A stretch of 64,000 nucleotides of DNA from Alphaproteobacteria bacterium. GTDB lineage: Bacteria > Pseudomonadota > Alphaproteobacteria > Rickettsiales > UBA1997. The position numbers and the translations under genes are program-made. The notes beneath the pieces are model-generated. The model worked only from the letters and a program-made list of their open reading frames with translations, did not search any database and was not told the DNA's origin. Shown in pieces: positions 18,092-27,965 of this stretch (position 1 is its first letter; each line of letters opens with the position of its first letter). The stretch covers positions 1 through 64,000 of the forward strand of contig JAGKWR010000011.1 of NCBI GenBank assembly GCA_021151765.1, in the 5' to 3' direction.

Positions 18092-18577
18092 TTACTGAGA
18101 TTTAGAAAAATTTTGCGAAGCAGCAAACTGTTTGACAACCACGCGAACCGGTGATTTCGAAGGAGTTCTAGCATTATTTTCTGTATTGACGACATCACAT
18201 AAAATATCGAGAGATATCCCACCATCAAAGCACATACAAATCATGTAAGTTTTTTTATCTAAATTTTCGATCATTTCACGATTGATAATTCTGAAACTAC
18301 TGCTTTGTTCTTTCTTGCGCGAGAATCGAAAAAGACGATTTAAAATTTTTAAATATCGGTTAATTTTTTCACTTTTATGCGGTGGAATATTACCAGAAAT
18401 TACAGCTTCATCAGCAACCTCAATTAGGTATTCAAAAAGCATTTCCGCGATTTGCGCTGATTCTTCTTCGATTTTTTTAAAAACTTCAGCGATCAATTTT
18501 AAATTATCAGCAACTGATGGATTGATAACTGACCCCGAAGGAACTTGCGGAAAATCTGAATAATTTTTATTAGGCAT
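18092..18577 (-). CDS. Hypothetical helical protein
   Basis: 161 residues, not recognised. It is mainly helical and charged, has no signal peptide, and carries a Cys/Met cluster (KKTYMICMCFDGGISLDILCDVV) in its second half. The C-terminus is basic and probably flexible. It starts 2 bp after the AmgK-like gene, so it should be the last gene of the GST-AmgK transcript. Confidence 0.55.
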   Translation of the reverse strand: MPNKNYSDFPQVPSGSVINPSVADNLKLIAEVFKKIEEESAQIAEMLFEYLIEVADEAVISGNIPPHKSEKINRYLKILNRLFRFSRKKEQSSSFRIINREMIENLDKKTYMICMCFDGGISLDILCDVVNTENNARTPSKSPVRVVVKQFAASQNFSKSQ

Positions 18578-18579
18578 AT

Positions 18580-19593
18580 TTAAATAAATTTTCGCAGCAA
18601 TTGAGATATTTCAGAAAAGATTGGATTTGCAGAATTCAACCTAGAATCAACAAAACCAAGGACTCGCGGAATTAAATTTAAGTAATGATGTTTACCATCA
18701 CGCATCGAAAGACGTGCAAAAATTCCAACAATTTTAATATTTCTTTGCAAAGATAAAATCTCGTAATCACGCAAAAATGCTGCTTTGTCGCACGATGAAT
18801 TATCGAGATAATATTGCAAAAGCTGCTGACGATTTTCTTCATTTAAATCACGTCGCGCATCTTCAAGCAATGACACTAAATCATAAGCACTTGAGCCAAT
18901 CAAAGCGTCTTGAAAATCAAGCAAACCAACTTTTTTGAAATCTTCTCTTTGCGGCAAAATCATTAAATTATCGGCATGATAATCACGCAAAACTAAAACA
19001 TTGTTATTACTACTTTTGAAATTGCTTTTACTAGCTGATGAAGTGCTTAGTTGATCAAAAAGTTCGAACCACAAACTTTTAAACTGAGCTTTTTCGATCC
19101 CCGTCATTTCTTTCTTTTGCAGTGGCAAATACCAATCAACCAATAACATTACTTCACGGAACAAAACCGCGTTGTTGTAGTATGAAACGTCTTTTTCCGG
19201 CTCAATTTCTGCCAATTTAATCAAGCAATCACAAGCTCTTTTATAAAGTTGTAATTCGTTATTTTTTAAATCATCACCCTGCTCTTTTGCCAAAACTCGG
19301 CCGTAAGTTTCATCGCCGAAATCTTCGAGCAAAATAAAACCATTTACTTCATCAACTGCGTAAATTTTTGGCGCTGAAAAGTTGTGCGATACCAAAAACT
19401 GATCAATCTTAATGAAAGGATGAATATCTTCGTGAGTTGGCGGCGCAAACATCAAAATGCGTTGCTCACCGTTGAAAAAAACACGATAATAAGAACGAAA
19501 AGACGCATCACCCGCAACTTTTTTAATGTCGCAATCAACAATATTATTTTTCGCTAAAAAGGCGCGCGCTTGGTTGTAATCAAGTTCAATCAT
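18580..19593 (-). CDS. amgK: Aminoglycoside-phosphotransferase-fold kinase, AmgK-like
   Basis: 337 residues with an APH kinase fold. The N-lobe has GDASFRSYYRV and RILMFAPPTHEDIHPFIKID; the catalytic loop is VLRDYHADNLMIL and the metal-binding segment LLDFQDALIGSSAYDLVSLLEDARRD. This is the pattern of AmgK, the anomeric N-acetylmuramate/N-acetylglucosamine kinase of peptidoglycan recycling. The usual partners murU and tsaE are not adjacent, so the assignment rests on sequence alone. It begins 4 bp after the GST gene. Confidence 0.75.
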   Translation of the reverse strand: MIELDYNQARAFLAKNNIVDCDIKKVAGDASFRSYYRVFFNGEQRILMFAPPTHEDIHPFIKIDQFLVSHNFSAPKIYAVDEVNGFILLEDFGDETYGRVLAKEQGDDLKNNELQLYKRACDCLIKLAEIEPEKDVSYYNNAVLFREVMLLVDWYLPLQKKEMTGIEKAQFKSLWFELFDQLSTSSASKSNFKSSNNNVLVLRDYHADNLMILPQREDFKKVGLLDFQDALIGSSAYDLVSLLEDARRDLNEENRQQLLQYYLDNSSCDKAAFLRDYEILSLQRNIKIVGIFARLSMRDGKHHYLNLIPRVLGFVDSRLNSANPIFSEISQLLRKFI

Positions 19594-19597
19594 GTTC

Positions 19598-20275
19598 TTA
19601 AAAATCGAGTTTAGAATACCATTCTGGCGGATTTATATTAGCGATGCGATCGCGCAAAACATCATTAAAGATTTTGTGAGATTTCAACAAGCTGTACCAA
19701 TCTTTCACCGACGAATAATGATGCCAGTTGATGTCGCCAAAATAATCTAAAACTGAAAGTTGTGAAGCGGCAGCAAAATCAGCAACAGTAACTTGATCTC
19801 CTGCTAAATATTTTCTGCTTTCTAGCAAATATTCGATATAGCTCAAATGCACATTTAAGTTATTGCGTGCAATTCTCAAAATTTCTGAATTTGGGGCTTT
19901 CGCGCCAGGCAAATAGCGATTAAAATAGCGCTCGTTTAATATGTGTTTTGCAACTTCATTGAAGAATTTTACGTCAAACCAACTTTGAATTTTACGAACT
20001 TCAGCACGTTTAGCAATGCCGTCACCCAAGAAACTTCTGGTTTCGTCATGCTTTTCTTCAATATATTCAATGATTACAGCACTTTCTGAAACCACGGCAG
20101 AATTACTATTATCAAACAAAACCGGAATTGTTCCCGCCGGATTCATGGCGATGAATTCTTTTCTTCTTTCCCAAAAATTTTCGGTAACTAATTCGACACC
20201 AATTTCTTTCGCTGCCAAATGAACTCTGACTTTGCGCGAAAATGGGCAGATCGCATGATGATAAAGACGATACAT
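19598..20275 (-). CDS. Glutathione S-transferase family protein
   Basis: 225 residues. The N-terminal thioredoxin-like domain begins YRLYHHAICPFSRKVRVHL and holds NPAGTIPVLF and the glutathione-binding SESAVIIEYIEE. A helical C-terminal domain contains YLAGDQVTVADFAAASQLSVLDYFGDI. Ser/Cys at CPFS is the likely active site. The substrate is unknown. It heads the minus-strand group with AmgK and is divergent from polA. Confidence 0.85.
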   Translation of the reverse strand: MYRLYHHAICPFSRKVRVHLAAKEIGVELVTENFWERRKEFIAMNPAGTIPVLFDNSNSAVVSESAVIIEYIEEKHDETRSFLGDGIAKRAEVRKIQSWFDVKFFNEVAKHILNERYFNRYLPGAKAPNSEILRIARNNLNVHLSYIEYLLESRKYLAGDQVTVADFAAASQLSVLDYFGDINWHHYSSVKDWYSLLKSHKIFNDVLRDRIANINPPEWYSKLDF

Positions 20276-20358
20276 AATAGGATTTTAGAATTTTGATTTT
20301 ACAATTTTGACTCGCAGCAGGTTTTACAACCTAAATCTAAAATCTTAAATCTAAAATT

Positions 20359-23136
20359 ATGAAAAAGATCGCTTTGATCGACGGTTACGGCTTTGTCTTT
20401 CGTGCTTATCACTCTTTGCCACCACTTACCAGATCAGATGGCACGCCAGTCGGAGCCGTTTATGGCTTCACCAACATGTTGATAAAATTGCTCGCCGGAC
20501 TTGATGTTACACACGCTGCTGTGGTGTTTGATTCTGGTTCAAAAACATTCCGTAACGATATTTTTCCTAATTATAAAGCCAATCGTCCGCCTTGTCCCGA
20601 AGAATTGATTCCGCAATTTCCGATTGTTCGTGAAGCTGCAGAAGCTTTGAATTTAACTATTTTAGAAAAATCTGGTTTTGAAGCTGACGACATTATCGCC
20701 ACAATGGCGAAGAAATATTCTGATCAAGAAAGTAAAGTTTTAATCGTTTCTTCTGACAAAGACTTGATGCAGCTAGTCAACGACGACGTTGTGATGTATG
20801 ACGCCATGAAAAATAAAATGGTTGCTGAAGCTGAAGTTTTTGAGAAATTTTTTGTCAAACCTGAAAAAGTTTTAGACGTTTTAGCCTTGATGGGCGACAC
20901 TTCCGACAATATTCCCGGCGTGAAAGGAATTGGTCCAAAAACTGCTGCGGAACTGATTCATCAATTTGGTAATTTAGAAAATATTTTTGCTAACCTAGAC
21001 CAAATCAAACAAGACAAGCGTCGCGAGCTTTTACGTAGCGGCGAAGAAAATGCCAAACTTTCAAAAATTCTCGCTGCTTTGAAAGAAGATGTCGATTTAG
21101 CGATTGGTATTGATGACTTAAAACTTAAAAATATTGATCCTCACAAACTAGTTTCGTTTTTAGAGCATCAAGGTTTCCGCTCTTTAGTTTTGCGGGTTCG
21201 TAAAGAATTTGGTATTTCAGATGAAATTAAATCGACATCTAAAATTAATGCCAAATCTAGTGCAGAAAATTACGCTACAGCAGATTCTCAAAATCATAAA
21301 TCCGTAAATTTTAGCCAAATAAAAACTACTGAAATTACTGCACAAAATATCAAAGAAATCAGCCAACAAGCACTGTTAAACGGCTTTGTTAGCGTTGATT
21401 ATCATGATCATTTTTTAACTATTTCGACGTATAAAAAAGATGACTCCGTACAAGAAATTTTTTACTGCGAAGTTAGCGGTAACCAAAAACTAAGCGAAAA
21501 AAATTGCGCCACTGATTTGTTCAGCACTGAAGAATCAACGTCGCAAGTCAATTCCGAAAATATTTTTATCTTAAATGACTTCGCCGAAATTTTTGCAAAT
21601 GACGCGATCAAAAAAGTTTTTTTCGACGCTAAATCTTTTCTAAAAAATGTCGCCTTGACAGCTTATGAAGATGTTTCAGTAATGAATCATTTGTTGAATT
21701 CAGTCACCAAAGCTGACTTACGCGAAATCATTAATTTGAACTTAGAAGAAGATTTAAACGAGTTAGGATTTAACCAAATTTTTGACGAATTAGAAAAAAA
21801 TAAAACGCCGCAAGCTTTCGCGGAAAAATCGAAAAAAGTAGAATTTTTCTGCTTCAAAAATTTTGCCATTACACAAATTTACAAAATTTTTTCTGATAAA
21901 ATTTTTTCCAGTAAACTTAATTTCGCTTATTTAGGAGTTGAGCTGCCGTTGCTTGAAGTTATTGCTCGTATGGAAAATAATGGCGTGTCTGTTGACATCA
22001 AAAAACTTCACGATTTATCACAAGAATTTGCCGCAAATATTCAAAAATTAAGCAAAGAAATTTACGAAATTGCCGATGAAGAATTCAACATCGCTTCCAC
22101 TCAACAATTAGGGAAAATTTTATTTGAAAAACTCAATTTAGATTCTTCAAAAAAATCGAAAAAAACTGGCGCACTTTCAACTAATTCATCTGTTTTGGAA
22201 GAGTTGGCGCTGCAAGGACACAGCATCGCGCAAAAAGTTTTGGATTTCCGCAAATTCTCGAAATTAAAAAACACCTACAGCGACGCTTTACCAAAAGAAA
22301 TTAATCCGAAAACCAATCGCATTCACAGCAATTTTTCAACCACTTCAACCAGCACGGGAAGATTCAGTTCAACCAATCCGAACTTACAAAATATTCCGAT
22401 CAAAAGCGAAGAAGGTAAAAAAATCCGCCAAAGTTTTATCGCAGCAAAAGATCATTTATTAATTTCTGCTGACTATTCCCAAATCGAGCTGCGCGTTATT
22501 GCGCACGTCGCTAAAATTCATAATTTAGTTCAAGCTTTCAAAGACGATAAAGACATTCACCGCATTACTGCTTCTCAAGTTTTTCACATTCCAGAAGCAC
22601 AAGTAACCGATGAAATTCGGTCGAAAGCGAAAGCGATTAACTTTGGTATTATCTACGGAATCAGCGCTTTCGGCCTTGCCAAACAGCTTGATATTCCAAG
22701 ATCAGAAGCAGCAATTTATATCCAATCTTACCTCGAAGCTTATCCGGGAATTGATGCTTACATGAAAAATTACATCGAAGTGGCTCGCCGCAACGGTTTT
22801 ATTACCACAATTTCGGGCCGCAAATGTTTTATTCACGAAATTAACAGTAAAAATCCGATTCTGCGTCAAGAAGCTGAACGCTTGGCGATCAACGCTCCGA
22901 TTCAAGGAAGCGCCGCTGATATTATTAAGATTGCCATGATTAACCTTGATCGCAAATTCCGCGAACTCAATTTGCGCTCAAAAATTATCATGCAAATTCA
23001 CGACGAATTAGTAATTGAAGCGCCGCAAGACGAAGTTGAAATTGCTCAACAAATTCTCAAAAAAGAAATGGAAAGCGCCTTTATTTTAGATACGCCGCTC
23101 AAAGTTGATTTGTCGGTTAACCAATATTGGCAGTAA
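20359..23136 (+). CDS. polA: DNA polymerase I with a degenerate proofreading domain
   Basis: 925 residues. The 5'-nuclease domain (about 1-290) has ALIDGYGFVFRAYH, EADDIIATMA and GDTSDNIPGVKGIGPKTA. The polymerase domain (about 520-925) has motif A DYSQIELRVIAH, motif B RSKAKAINFGIIYG and motif C QIHDELVIEAP. The 3'-5' exonuclease region between them lacks the expected D-x-E (VSVDYHD at 344-350: D347 kept, Glu replaced by H349), and I see no intact third acidic motif. Gap filling and primer removal should work; proofreading probably does not. It is followed 24 bp later by the photolyase gene. Confidence 0.95.
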   Translation: MKKIALIDGYGFVFRAYHSLPPLTRSDGTPVGAVYGFTNMLIKLLAGLDVTHAAVVFDSGSKTFRNDIFPNYKANRPPCPEELIPQFPIVREAAEALNLTILEKSGFEADDIIATMAKKYSDQESKVLIVSSDKDLMQLVNDDVVMYDAMKNKMVAEAEVFEKFFVKPEKVLDVLALMGDTSDNIPGVKGIGPKTAAELIHQFGNLENIFANLDQIKQDKRRELLRSGEENAKLSKILAALKEDVDLAIGIDDLKLKNIDPHKLVSFLEHQGFRSLVLRVRKEFGISDEIKSTSKINAKSSAENYATADSQNHKSVNFSQIKTTEITAQNIKEISQQALLNGFVSVDYHDHFLTISTYKKDDSVQEIFYCEVSGNQKLSEKNCATDLFSTEESTSQVNSENIFILNDFAEIFANDAIKKVFFDAKSFLKNVALTAYEDVSVMNHLLNSVTKADLREIINLNLEEDLNELGFNQIFDELEKNKTPQAFAEKSKKVEFFCFKNFAITQIYKIFSDKIFSSKLNFAYLGVELPLLEVIARMENNGVSVDIKKLHDLSQEFAANIQKLSKEIYEIADEEFNIASTQQLGKILFEKLNLDSSKKSKKTGALSTNSSVLEELALQGHSIAQKVLDFRKFSKLKNTYSDALPKEINPKTNRIHSNFSTTSTSTGRFSSTNPNLQNIPIKSEEGKKIRQSFIAAKDHLLISADYSQIELRVIAHVAKIHNLVQAFKDDKDIHRITASQVFHIPEAQVTDEIRSKAKAINFGIIYGISAFGLAKQLDIPRSEAAIYIQSYLEAYPGIDAYMKNYIEVARRNGFITTISGRKCFIHEINSKNPILRQEAERLAINAPIQGSAADIIKIAMINLDRKFRELNLRSKIIMQIHDELVIEAPQDEVEIAQQILKKEMESAFILDTPLKVDLSVNQYWQ

Positions 23137-23160
23137 TCCTATTTTAACAATTTACTAAAC

Positions 23161-24726
23161 GTGAAATACGACATTGTTTGGTTTAAACGTGATTTAAGAA
23201 TTAGCGATAACACAGCACTCAGCTTGGCTTGCCAAAGCAATAATAACTTGATTTTGCTTTATATTTTAGAGCCCAAACTGTGGCAGCAACCTGACATGAG
23301 CAAACGTCATTATGAGTTTCTCTGCGAAAGCTTAAGTGAGCTAGAAAATGAACTTAAAAACTTAGGGCAAAATCTCGTTATTCGAGTCGGTGACACGTTG
23401 GAAATATTGCAAGAAATCAACAATGAATTTCCGATTAACAATATTTTTTCGCATCAAGAAACTTGGAATTATTGGACTTTTGAGCGCGATAAAAAAATTC
23501 TCACTTGGAGCAAATCACAAAATATTAAATGGCACGAACCAGCGCAAAATGGCGTAATTCGTCGCTTAAAAGATCGTAACGGTTGGGCGGCGAATTGGAA
23601 TAAATTAATGCAGCAAAAAATTTTACCAATTCCGCAATTCCAAGAGTTAAGCAAAAAATCAACAAAACTTATTTCCGACAAATTACCCACTTTTTCTGAA
23701 CTAAATTTAGCCGAAGATAATTGTCGATTACGCCAAAAAGGTGGACGCAAAATCGCTTTAAAATTATTGGACAGTTTTTTGTACAAACGTGGCGAAAATT
23801 ATACTCGCGAAATGTCTTCTCCCCTCACCGCTTTTCGCAGCTGTTCTTTGCTTTCGCCTTACATATCTTTTGGTACAATTTCTTTGCGCGAAATTTTTCA
23901 AGCCGTTGAAAAACGTCAAATTGAACTGCAAGCAATGTCGAAAAATGCCAAAGGTAATTGGCCGTCAGCTTTGAGATCATTTGGTGGCAGATTACGTTGG
24001 CATTGTCATTTTATCCAAAAATTAGAAGATGAACCAAAAATCGAATTTGCAAATTTCCACCCTGCTTACGACTCGCTGCGTTTGCAATGCAACGATGAAT
24101 TTTTACAAGCTTGGCAACAAGGCAAAACCGGATTTCCGATGGTTGACGCCACAATGCGCTGTTTGATTGCAACTGGTTGGATTAATTTCCGTATGCGTGC
24201 CATGTTGATGAGTTTTGCCAGCTATCATTTATGGCTACCTTGGCAAAAAACAGCACTTCATTTAGCACGACTTTTTACCGATTACGAACCGGGAATTCAT
24301 TACAGCCAAGTGCAAATGCAATCAGGCACAACCGGAATTAATGCTGTTCGAATTTACAATCCCATCAAGCAAAGTTTCGATCAAGATCCACAAGGAATTT
24401 TTATTCGTAAATGGATTGCCGAATTAGAGGAAATGCCCGACGAATTTATTCATACTCCATGGCAAAAACCCGAGCTACTAAATGGTTATCCTTTGCCAAT
24501 TGTCGATGAAGCACAAGCCCGTAAAGAAGCTGCTGCGAAAATTTATACGTTACGCAAAGATACAGAACATAAAATTACGGCGAAGAAAATTGTTATAAAA
24601 CACGGCAGCCGTAAATCTGGTTTGAAGCAAAGTAGAAATGCTTCTGAGATCAAAACGAAAGTTCGAAAAGGCAAAAAAGCAGTTGGAAACGACGAATTAC
24701 AGCTCGATTTATTCAGCGAAAACTAA
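23161..24726 (+). CDS. phr: Deoxyribodipyrimidine photolyase / cryptochrome family protein
   Basis: 521 residues from a GTG start. An N-terminal antenna-binding Rossmann domain (YDIVWFKRDLRISDN) is followed by the helical FAD domain with GENYTREMSSPLTAFRSCS, GGRLRWHCHFIQKLE, TGFPMVDATMRCL and FASYHLWLPWQ. It repairs pyrimidine dimers using light. A basic tail of about 60 residues ends in ELQLDLFSEN, whose QLDLF (514-518) matches the bacterial beta-clamp-binding consensus. Pairing with polA suggests a repair unit. A photolyase implies exposure to sunlight. Confidence 0.88.
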   Translation: MKYDIVWFKRDLRISDNTALSLACQSNNNLILLYILEPKLWQQPDMSKRHYEFLCESLSELENELKNLGQNLVIRVGDTLEILQEINNEFPINNIFSHQETWNYWTFERDKKILTWSKSQNIKWHEPAQNGVIRRLKDRNGWAANWNKLMQQKILPIPQFQELSKKSTKLISDKLPTFSELNLAEDNCRLRQKGGRKIALKLLDSFLYKRGENYTREMSSPLTAFRSCSLLSPYISFGTISLREIFQAVEKRQIELQAMSKNAKGNWPSALRSFGGRLRWHCHFIQKLEDEPKIEFANFHPAYDSLRLQCNDEFLQAWQQGKTGFPMVDATMRCLIATGWINFRMRAMLMSFASYHLWLPWQKTALHLARLFTDYEPGIHYSQVQMQSGTTGINAVRIYNPIKQSFDQDPQGIFIRKWIAELEEMPDEFIHTPWQKPELLNGYPLPIVDEAQARKEAAAKIYTLRKDTEHKITAKKIVIKHGSRKSGLKQSRNASEIKTKVRKGKKAVGNDELQLDLFSEN

Positions 24727-25257
24727 TTATTTACAAATCTCGCGCATTCTGGCGTAAGCTTTGGCGATTCCTTTGGTGGAATATTCATCAATGGCGAAGC
24801 TGCCGATTGCGGAATCGCTACGAATTTTGATTTTTTTGGCATTCAACATGCGCTGAATAACTTCCACATCTTCCATTTTATTTTTGGCCCAAGCCATGTC
24901 ACCTTTTGTTGGAAAACGATATTGGTATTCATCGTCAATCATGAAAAATATTTTGCTGTTCAGCTTAAATTCATAACCGCCAAACACACTGACTTCTTCT
25001 TTGCGCTCTCTTTGGAAACGCGTAATCATAATGTATGGACGTTGTCTAGTTTGTTGATCAGATTCAACATTTTCGGGATGAGCCACGATGTAACATTGTT
25101 TGTCTTGCAACTCATCTTCTTGAAGCTCGTAAACTGTCCAGCGATAAAAACGGCTATCGACAATCTGCGCAAATGCTGGATTGGCGACTAAAAACACAAC
25201 AAAAACAACAGCGATTTTGGCGATTTTTTTGAAATATTTTTTCAAAGCTGCTCTCAA
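24727..25257 (-). CDS. Invasion-associated locus B (IalB)-like periplasmic protein
   Basis: 176 residues with a signal peptide (IAVVFVVFLVANPAFA, cleavage about residue 30). The mature part shows the IalB layout: an aromatic W (RWTVYEL), an early Cys (KQCYIVAHPENVESD), RPYIMITRF, EVSVFGGYEF and a C-terminal Cys (REICK) that could pair with the first. IalB proteins are alphaproteobacterial periplasmic or surface proteins; the Bartonella member affects erythrocyte invasion. It starts 3 bp after ispB as the last gene of the phoU-to-ialB run. Confidence 0.65.
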   Translation of the reverse strand: MRAALKKYFKKIAKIAVVFVVFLVANPAFAQIVDSRFYRWTVYELQEDELQDKQCYIVAHPENVESDQQTRQRPYIMITRFQRERKEEVSVFGGYEFKLNSKIFFMIDDEYQYRFPTKGDMAWAKNKMEDVEVIQRMLNAKKIKIRSDSAIGSFAIDEYSTKGIAKAYARMREICK

Positions 25258-25260
25258 TTT

Positions 25261-26268
25261 TTAAAAAATTCGCGCCAAGGAATAATCAAGAATTGTCAAC
25301 AAATCTTGCTTGGCTTCAAGGTTACAAGAATTGTTGTCGGAAAAGATTTCCAAACTTTTTATCGCCAAATCACGATAAAATAACGCTTTATTTTTTGACG
25401 CGATCAGACCCTGATTTTTCTCAATCAAAGCCAGAATTTGCGCGAAATCTTGCGGATTTTTTTCAGTCGCCATCAAATTTTTAGCAAAAAGATCTGCAAT
25501 AATTTGGCGATCCGCAGCATCAGCATTTTGGTAAGTTAAAATAATTGGCAACGTTACTTTTCCTTCAAAAAAATCGTTACCTAAATCTTTACCTAAAACG
25601 TCTTCTTGCGCTGAATAATCAAGCATGTCGTCCACAATTTGGAAGATAATTCCCAAATTTTTGCCAAACTCACGCAAAGCTTTTATTTCGACTTCTGAAC
25701 GTTGGTTAAACAAAGCGCCAACTTCCGCAGCGGCGGAAAATAAAACTGCAGTTTTGCCGAAGATAATTTCCAAATATTTTTCTTCCGAAATTGCTAAATC
25801 TGTTGAATTTTCAAGCTGCATCACTTCACCATCAGCCATAATGCTCGAGGCTTTAGCCAATAAATCCAAAATTCGTAAATCGTTGGAACGCACCATCAAC
25901 TGAAAAGCGATCGAGAACAAATAATCACCAACCAAAATGCTAGCTTTATTGTCCCAAATCGCGTTCGAGGTTTTTTTACCGCGGCGAATCATGCTGTTGT
26001 CAACAACGTCGTCATGCAACAAGGTTGCGGTGTGAATCAATTCAACGGCCGCACCTAAATTATTATAACCAGAATCAGCTTTACTGCCGCAAAGCTGTGA
26101 GGACAAAATTAAAATTGCTGGCCTGATTCTTTTGCCGCCAGAAGAAACTAAATGGTTGGCAATTTCTTTAATAAGCGGCGATTTACCGATCGAAAATTCC
26201 AAAATAATTTCATCAATCTTTTTTAAATCAGGCGTGATTTTGGCAATAGTTTGTGAAAAATTTTGCAT
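25261..26268 (-). CDS. ispB: Polyprenyl diphosphate synthase (octaprenyl type)
   Basis: 335 residues. The first Asp-rich motif is LLHDDVVDNSMIRRGKKT and the second is IVDDMLDYSA, with GGKRIRP near residue 50. It condenses isopentenyl diphosphate units into the side chain of ubiquinone. Length and motifs fit long-chain trans-prenyl transferases; the exact chain length cannot be read. It lies between the small helical gene and ialB. Confidence 0.9.
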   Translation of the reverse strand: MQNFSQTIAKITPDLKKIDEIILEFSIGKSPLIKEIANHLVSSGGKRIRPAILILSSQLCGSKADSGYNNLGAAVELIHTATLLHDDVVDNSMIRRGKKTSNAIWDNKASILVGDYLFSIAFQLMVRSNDLRILDLLAKASSIMADGEVMQLENSTDLAISEEKYLEIIFGKTAVLFSAAAEVGALFNQRSEVEIKALREFGKNLGIIFQIVDDMLDYSAQEDVLGKDLGNDFFEGKVTLPIILTYQNADAADRQIIADLFAKNLMATEKNPQDFAQILALIEKNQGLIASKNKALFYRDLAIKSLEIFSDNNSCNLEAKQDLLTILDYSLARIF

Positions 26269-26285
26269 GTGAGAAACCTATAAAA

Positions 26286-26594
26286 CTATTCTTCCGCTTT
26301 GTATAACATCATCGTTTTAGCGCGGCATTCTTCGATTTTAGTCATGATGTCGTTCAACGCGCGGCGAATTGCTTCAGAATTTTTTTCTGATTCACCATTT
26401 TTTACAAAATCAATGTATTGAGTTGTCAAAACGTCAGCACAATCTTCCAATTTATTTACAACATCTTCAACGATCGAGAATTGTTGTGACGCAAGTTCGT
26501 GAGTGTTGTCTTCAATCGCGCTGAGCAAACGATCAGCGTAGTTATAATATTCAACGATCTCATTATAAAGCTGCTCTTGCTTGGAAGTTGCCAT
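26286..26594 (-). CDS. Hypothetical small helical protein
   Basis: 102 residues, acidic and almost entirely helical (EYYNYADRLLSAIEDNTHELASQQFSIVEDVVNKLED...), probably a coiled-coil or helical hairpin. There is no signal or membrane segment. It lies 17 bp upstream of ispB and 91 bp downstream of cca. I do not recognise the family. Confidence 0.65.
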   Translation of the reverse strand: MATSKQEQLYNEIVEYYNYADRLLSAIEDNTHELASQQFSIVEDVVNKLEDCADVLTTQYIDFVKNGESEKNSEAIRRALNDIMTKIEECRAKTMMLYKAEE

Positions 26595-26685
26595 TTTATG
26601 AAATGAATTTTTAGGAAAGAAATGCCGCCAGATGTGGGCCGACGCAAGCTATTTTTGGTGAGATAAAAGTCAATCGAGCTTTGTT

Positions 26686-27903
26686 TTACTTTAGCATATT
26701 GATCAAATCAGATTTTTGCAAAATGAAGTCACTCGCAACCCACAAATCTTTAAGCTTCTTGAGCGCTGCTCCCAAATCTTTGCCGGCGTAACCTTTTTCA
26801 GATAAATCTTGGCTTACAACTGGAAATTGCGGTAACACAAAATTTTGCAACTCGCTGTAATTTTTTTGCAATTTCTCAAAATCAGTAAATTGTCCATTTT
26901 TTACACAGTTCAAAAAATAAAGTTCTAACACCAAATTTTGCGGTACAAAATCAGCAATTAAAGCTTTGTAAGGCTTTATTTCTTCACAAGTTTGATGGTG
27001 ATTTATTGCAAAAAATTCAAGCTGCTTTTTCTCGGCGTTAGTAGCACAAATTTCTCTGAAAATCTGCGAATTATTGTAATTATTTACAGTTAAAATTGTT
27101 GCAAATTTTACGATAAAATTGGCGCTGATTTGTAATTTCTTTTCCCAATCAATAAAATTCTCAAACGCTTTCAAATCAAGCTCTGAAGAAAAAATTACTG
27201 AAGCGATTTTTTCTTTTTGCATCACGTGCAAAATAGCGAGCAAATTATTGTGATTTTTCGACATCAACATCTTGCGAAATTCTGCTCGAATTCTTTCTCG
27301 CGATAATTTTTGTAAATTTTCTTTTTGCGCAATACAAGCTTGCAAACCTTCATTATCAAGGCTTTTGGCGTATTCACAACTAAAGCGAAAGAAGCGCAAA
27401 ATTCGTAAATAATCTTCTTCGATTCTGTTTTGAGCAACGCCGATAAAACGTATTTTTTGTGCTTTTAAGTCAGAAATTCCGTCGAAATAATCTGTAACTA
27501 ACCCTTCAGCATCAAGGTACAGCGCGTTTACAGTAAAATCACGACGCGCCGCATCGAAATAAAAATCATCAACAAATTGCGGATTGCAATGACGGCCATC
27601 AGTTTCGTTGTCTTGACGCAAAGTCGTAATTTCAAAATTTTTATGATTAATCACCGCCGTAATCGTGCCGAACTTCACTCCCGTTGGCACCGCTTTGATT
27701 GCGTTTTTTTCTAAAATTGCGATCGTTTCATGGGGCAATTTTTTGGTGGCAAAATCAAAATCATTAAGCTCTTTTTGCAAAAGCAAATCACGCACACATC
27801 CGCCAACCAAGCGGATTTCATCACCAAAAACTTTAAAAATAGTTTGTACTTCGATTGGCAATTTCTTTGTTAATTCTGGATGTGAGGCAACTTTTGGTTT
27901 CAT
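26686..27903 (-). CDS. cca: CCA tRNA nucleotidyltransferase / poly(A) polymerase family
   Basis: 405 residues. The class II nucleotidyltransferase head has RLVGGCVRDLLLQKELNDFDFATK with the catalytic DxD, followed by RQDNETDGRHC, RDFTVNALYLD and the EDYLRILRFFRFSCEYA motif that recognises ATP/CTP. It adds or repairs the 3' CCA of tRNAs. The C-terminal half is a helical tRNA-binding body. Both tRNA genes in this window already encode CCA, so repair would be the main role for those. Whether it is a full CCA-adding enzyme or one of a C/A-adding pair cannot be decided here. Confidence 0.9.
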   Translation of the reverse strand: MKPKVASHPELTKKLPIEVQTIFKVFGDEIRLVGGCVRDLLLQKELNDFDFATKKLPHETIAILEKNAIKAVPTGVKFGTITAVINHKNFEITTLRQDNETDGRHCNPQFVDDFYFDAARRDFTVNALYLDAEGLVTDYFDGISDLKAQKIRFIGVAQNRIEEDYLRILRFFRFSCEYAKSLDNEGLQACIAQKENLQKLSRERIRAEFRKMLMSKNHNNLLAILHVMQKEKIASVIFSSELDLKAFENFIDWEKKLQISANFIVKFATILTVNNYNNSQIFREICATNAEKKQLEFFAINHHQTCEEIKPYKALIADFVPQNLVLELYFLNCVKNGQFTDFEKLQKNYSELQNFVLPQFPVVSQDLSEKGYAGKDLGAALKKLKDLWVASDFILQKSDLINMLK

Positions 27904-27965
27904 TAAGTGTGAGTTTTTATCATTTATATCGCCTTTTTTTAGCGTTTAAGACGAAATATTATTCG

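Noticed and set aside
20328..20358. Recurring AAATCTAAAAT words before polA, purD and serA as a shared operator
   Set aside because: AT-rich, low-complexity match with variable distance and copy number; no symmetry. It could be chance at this base composition.
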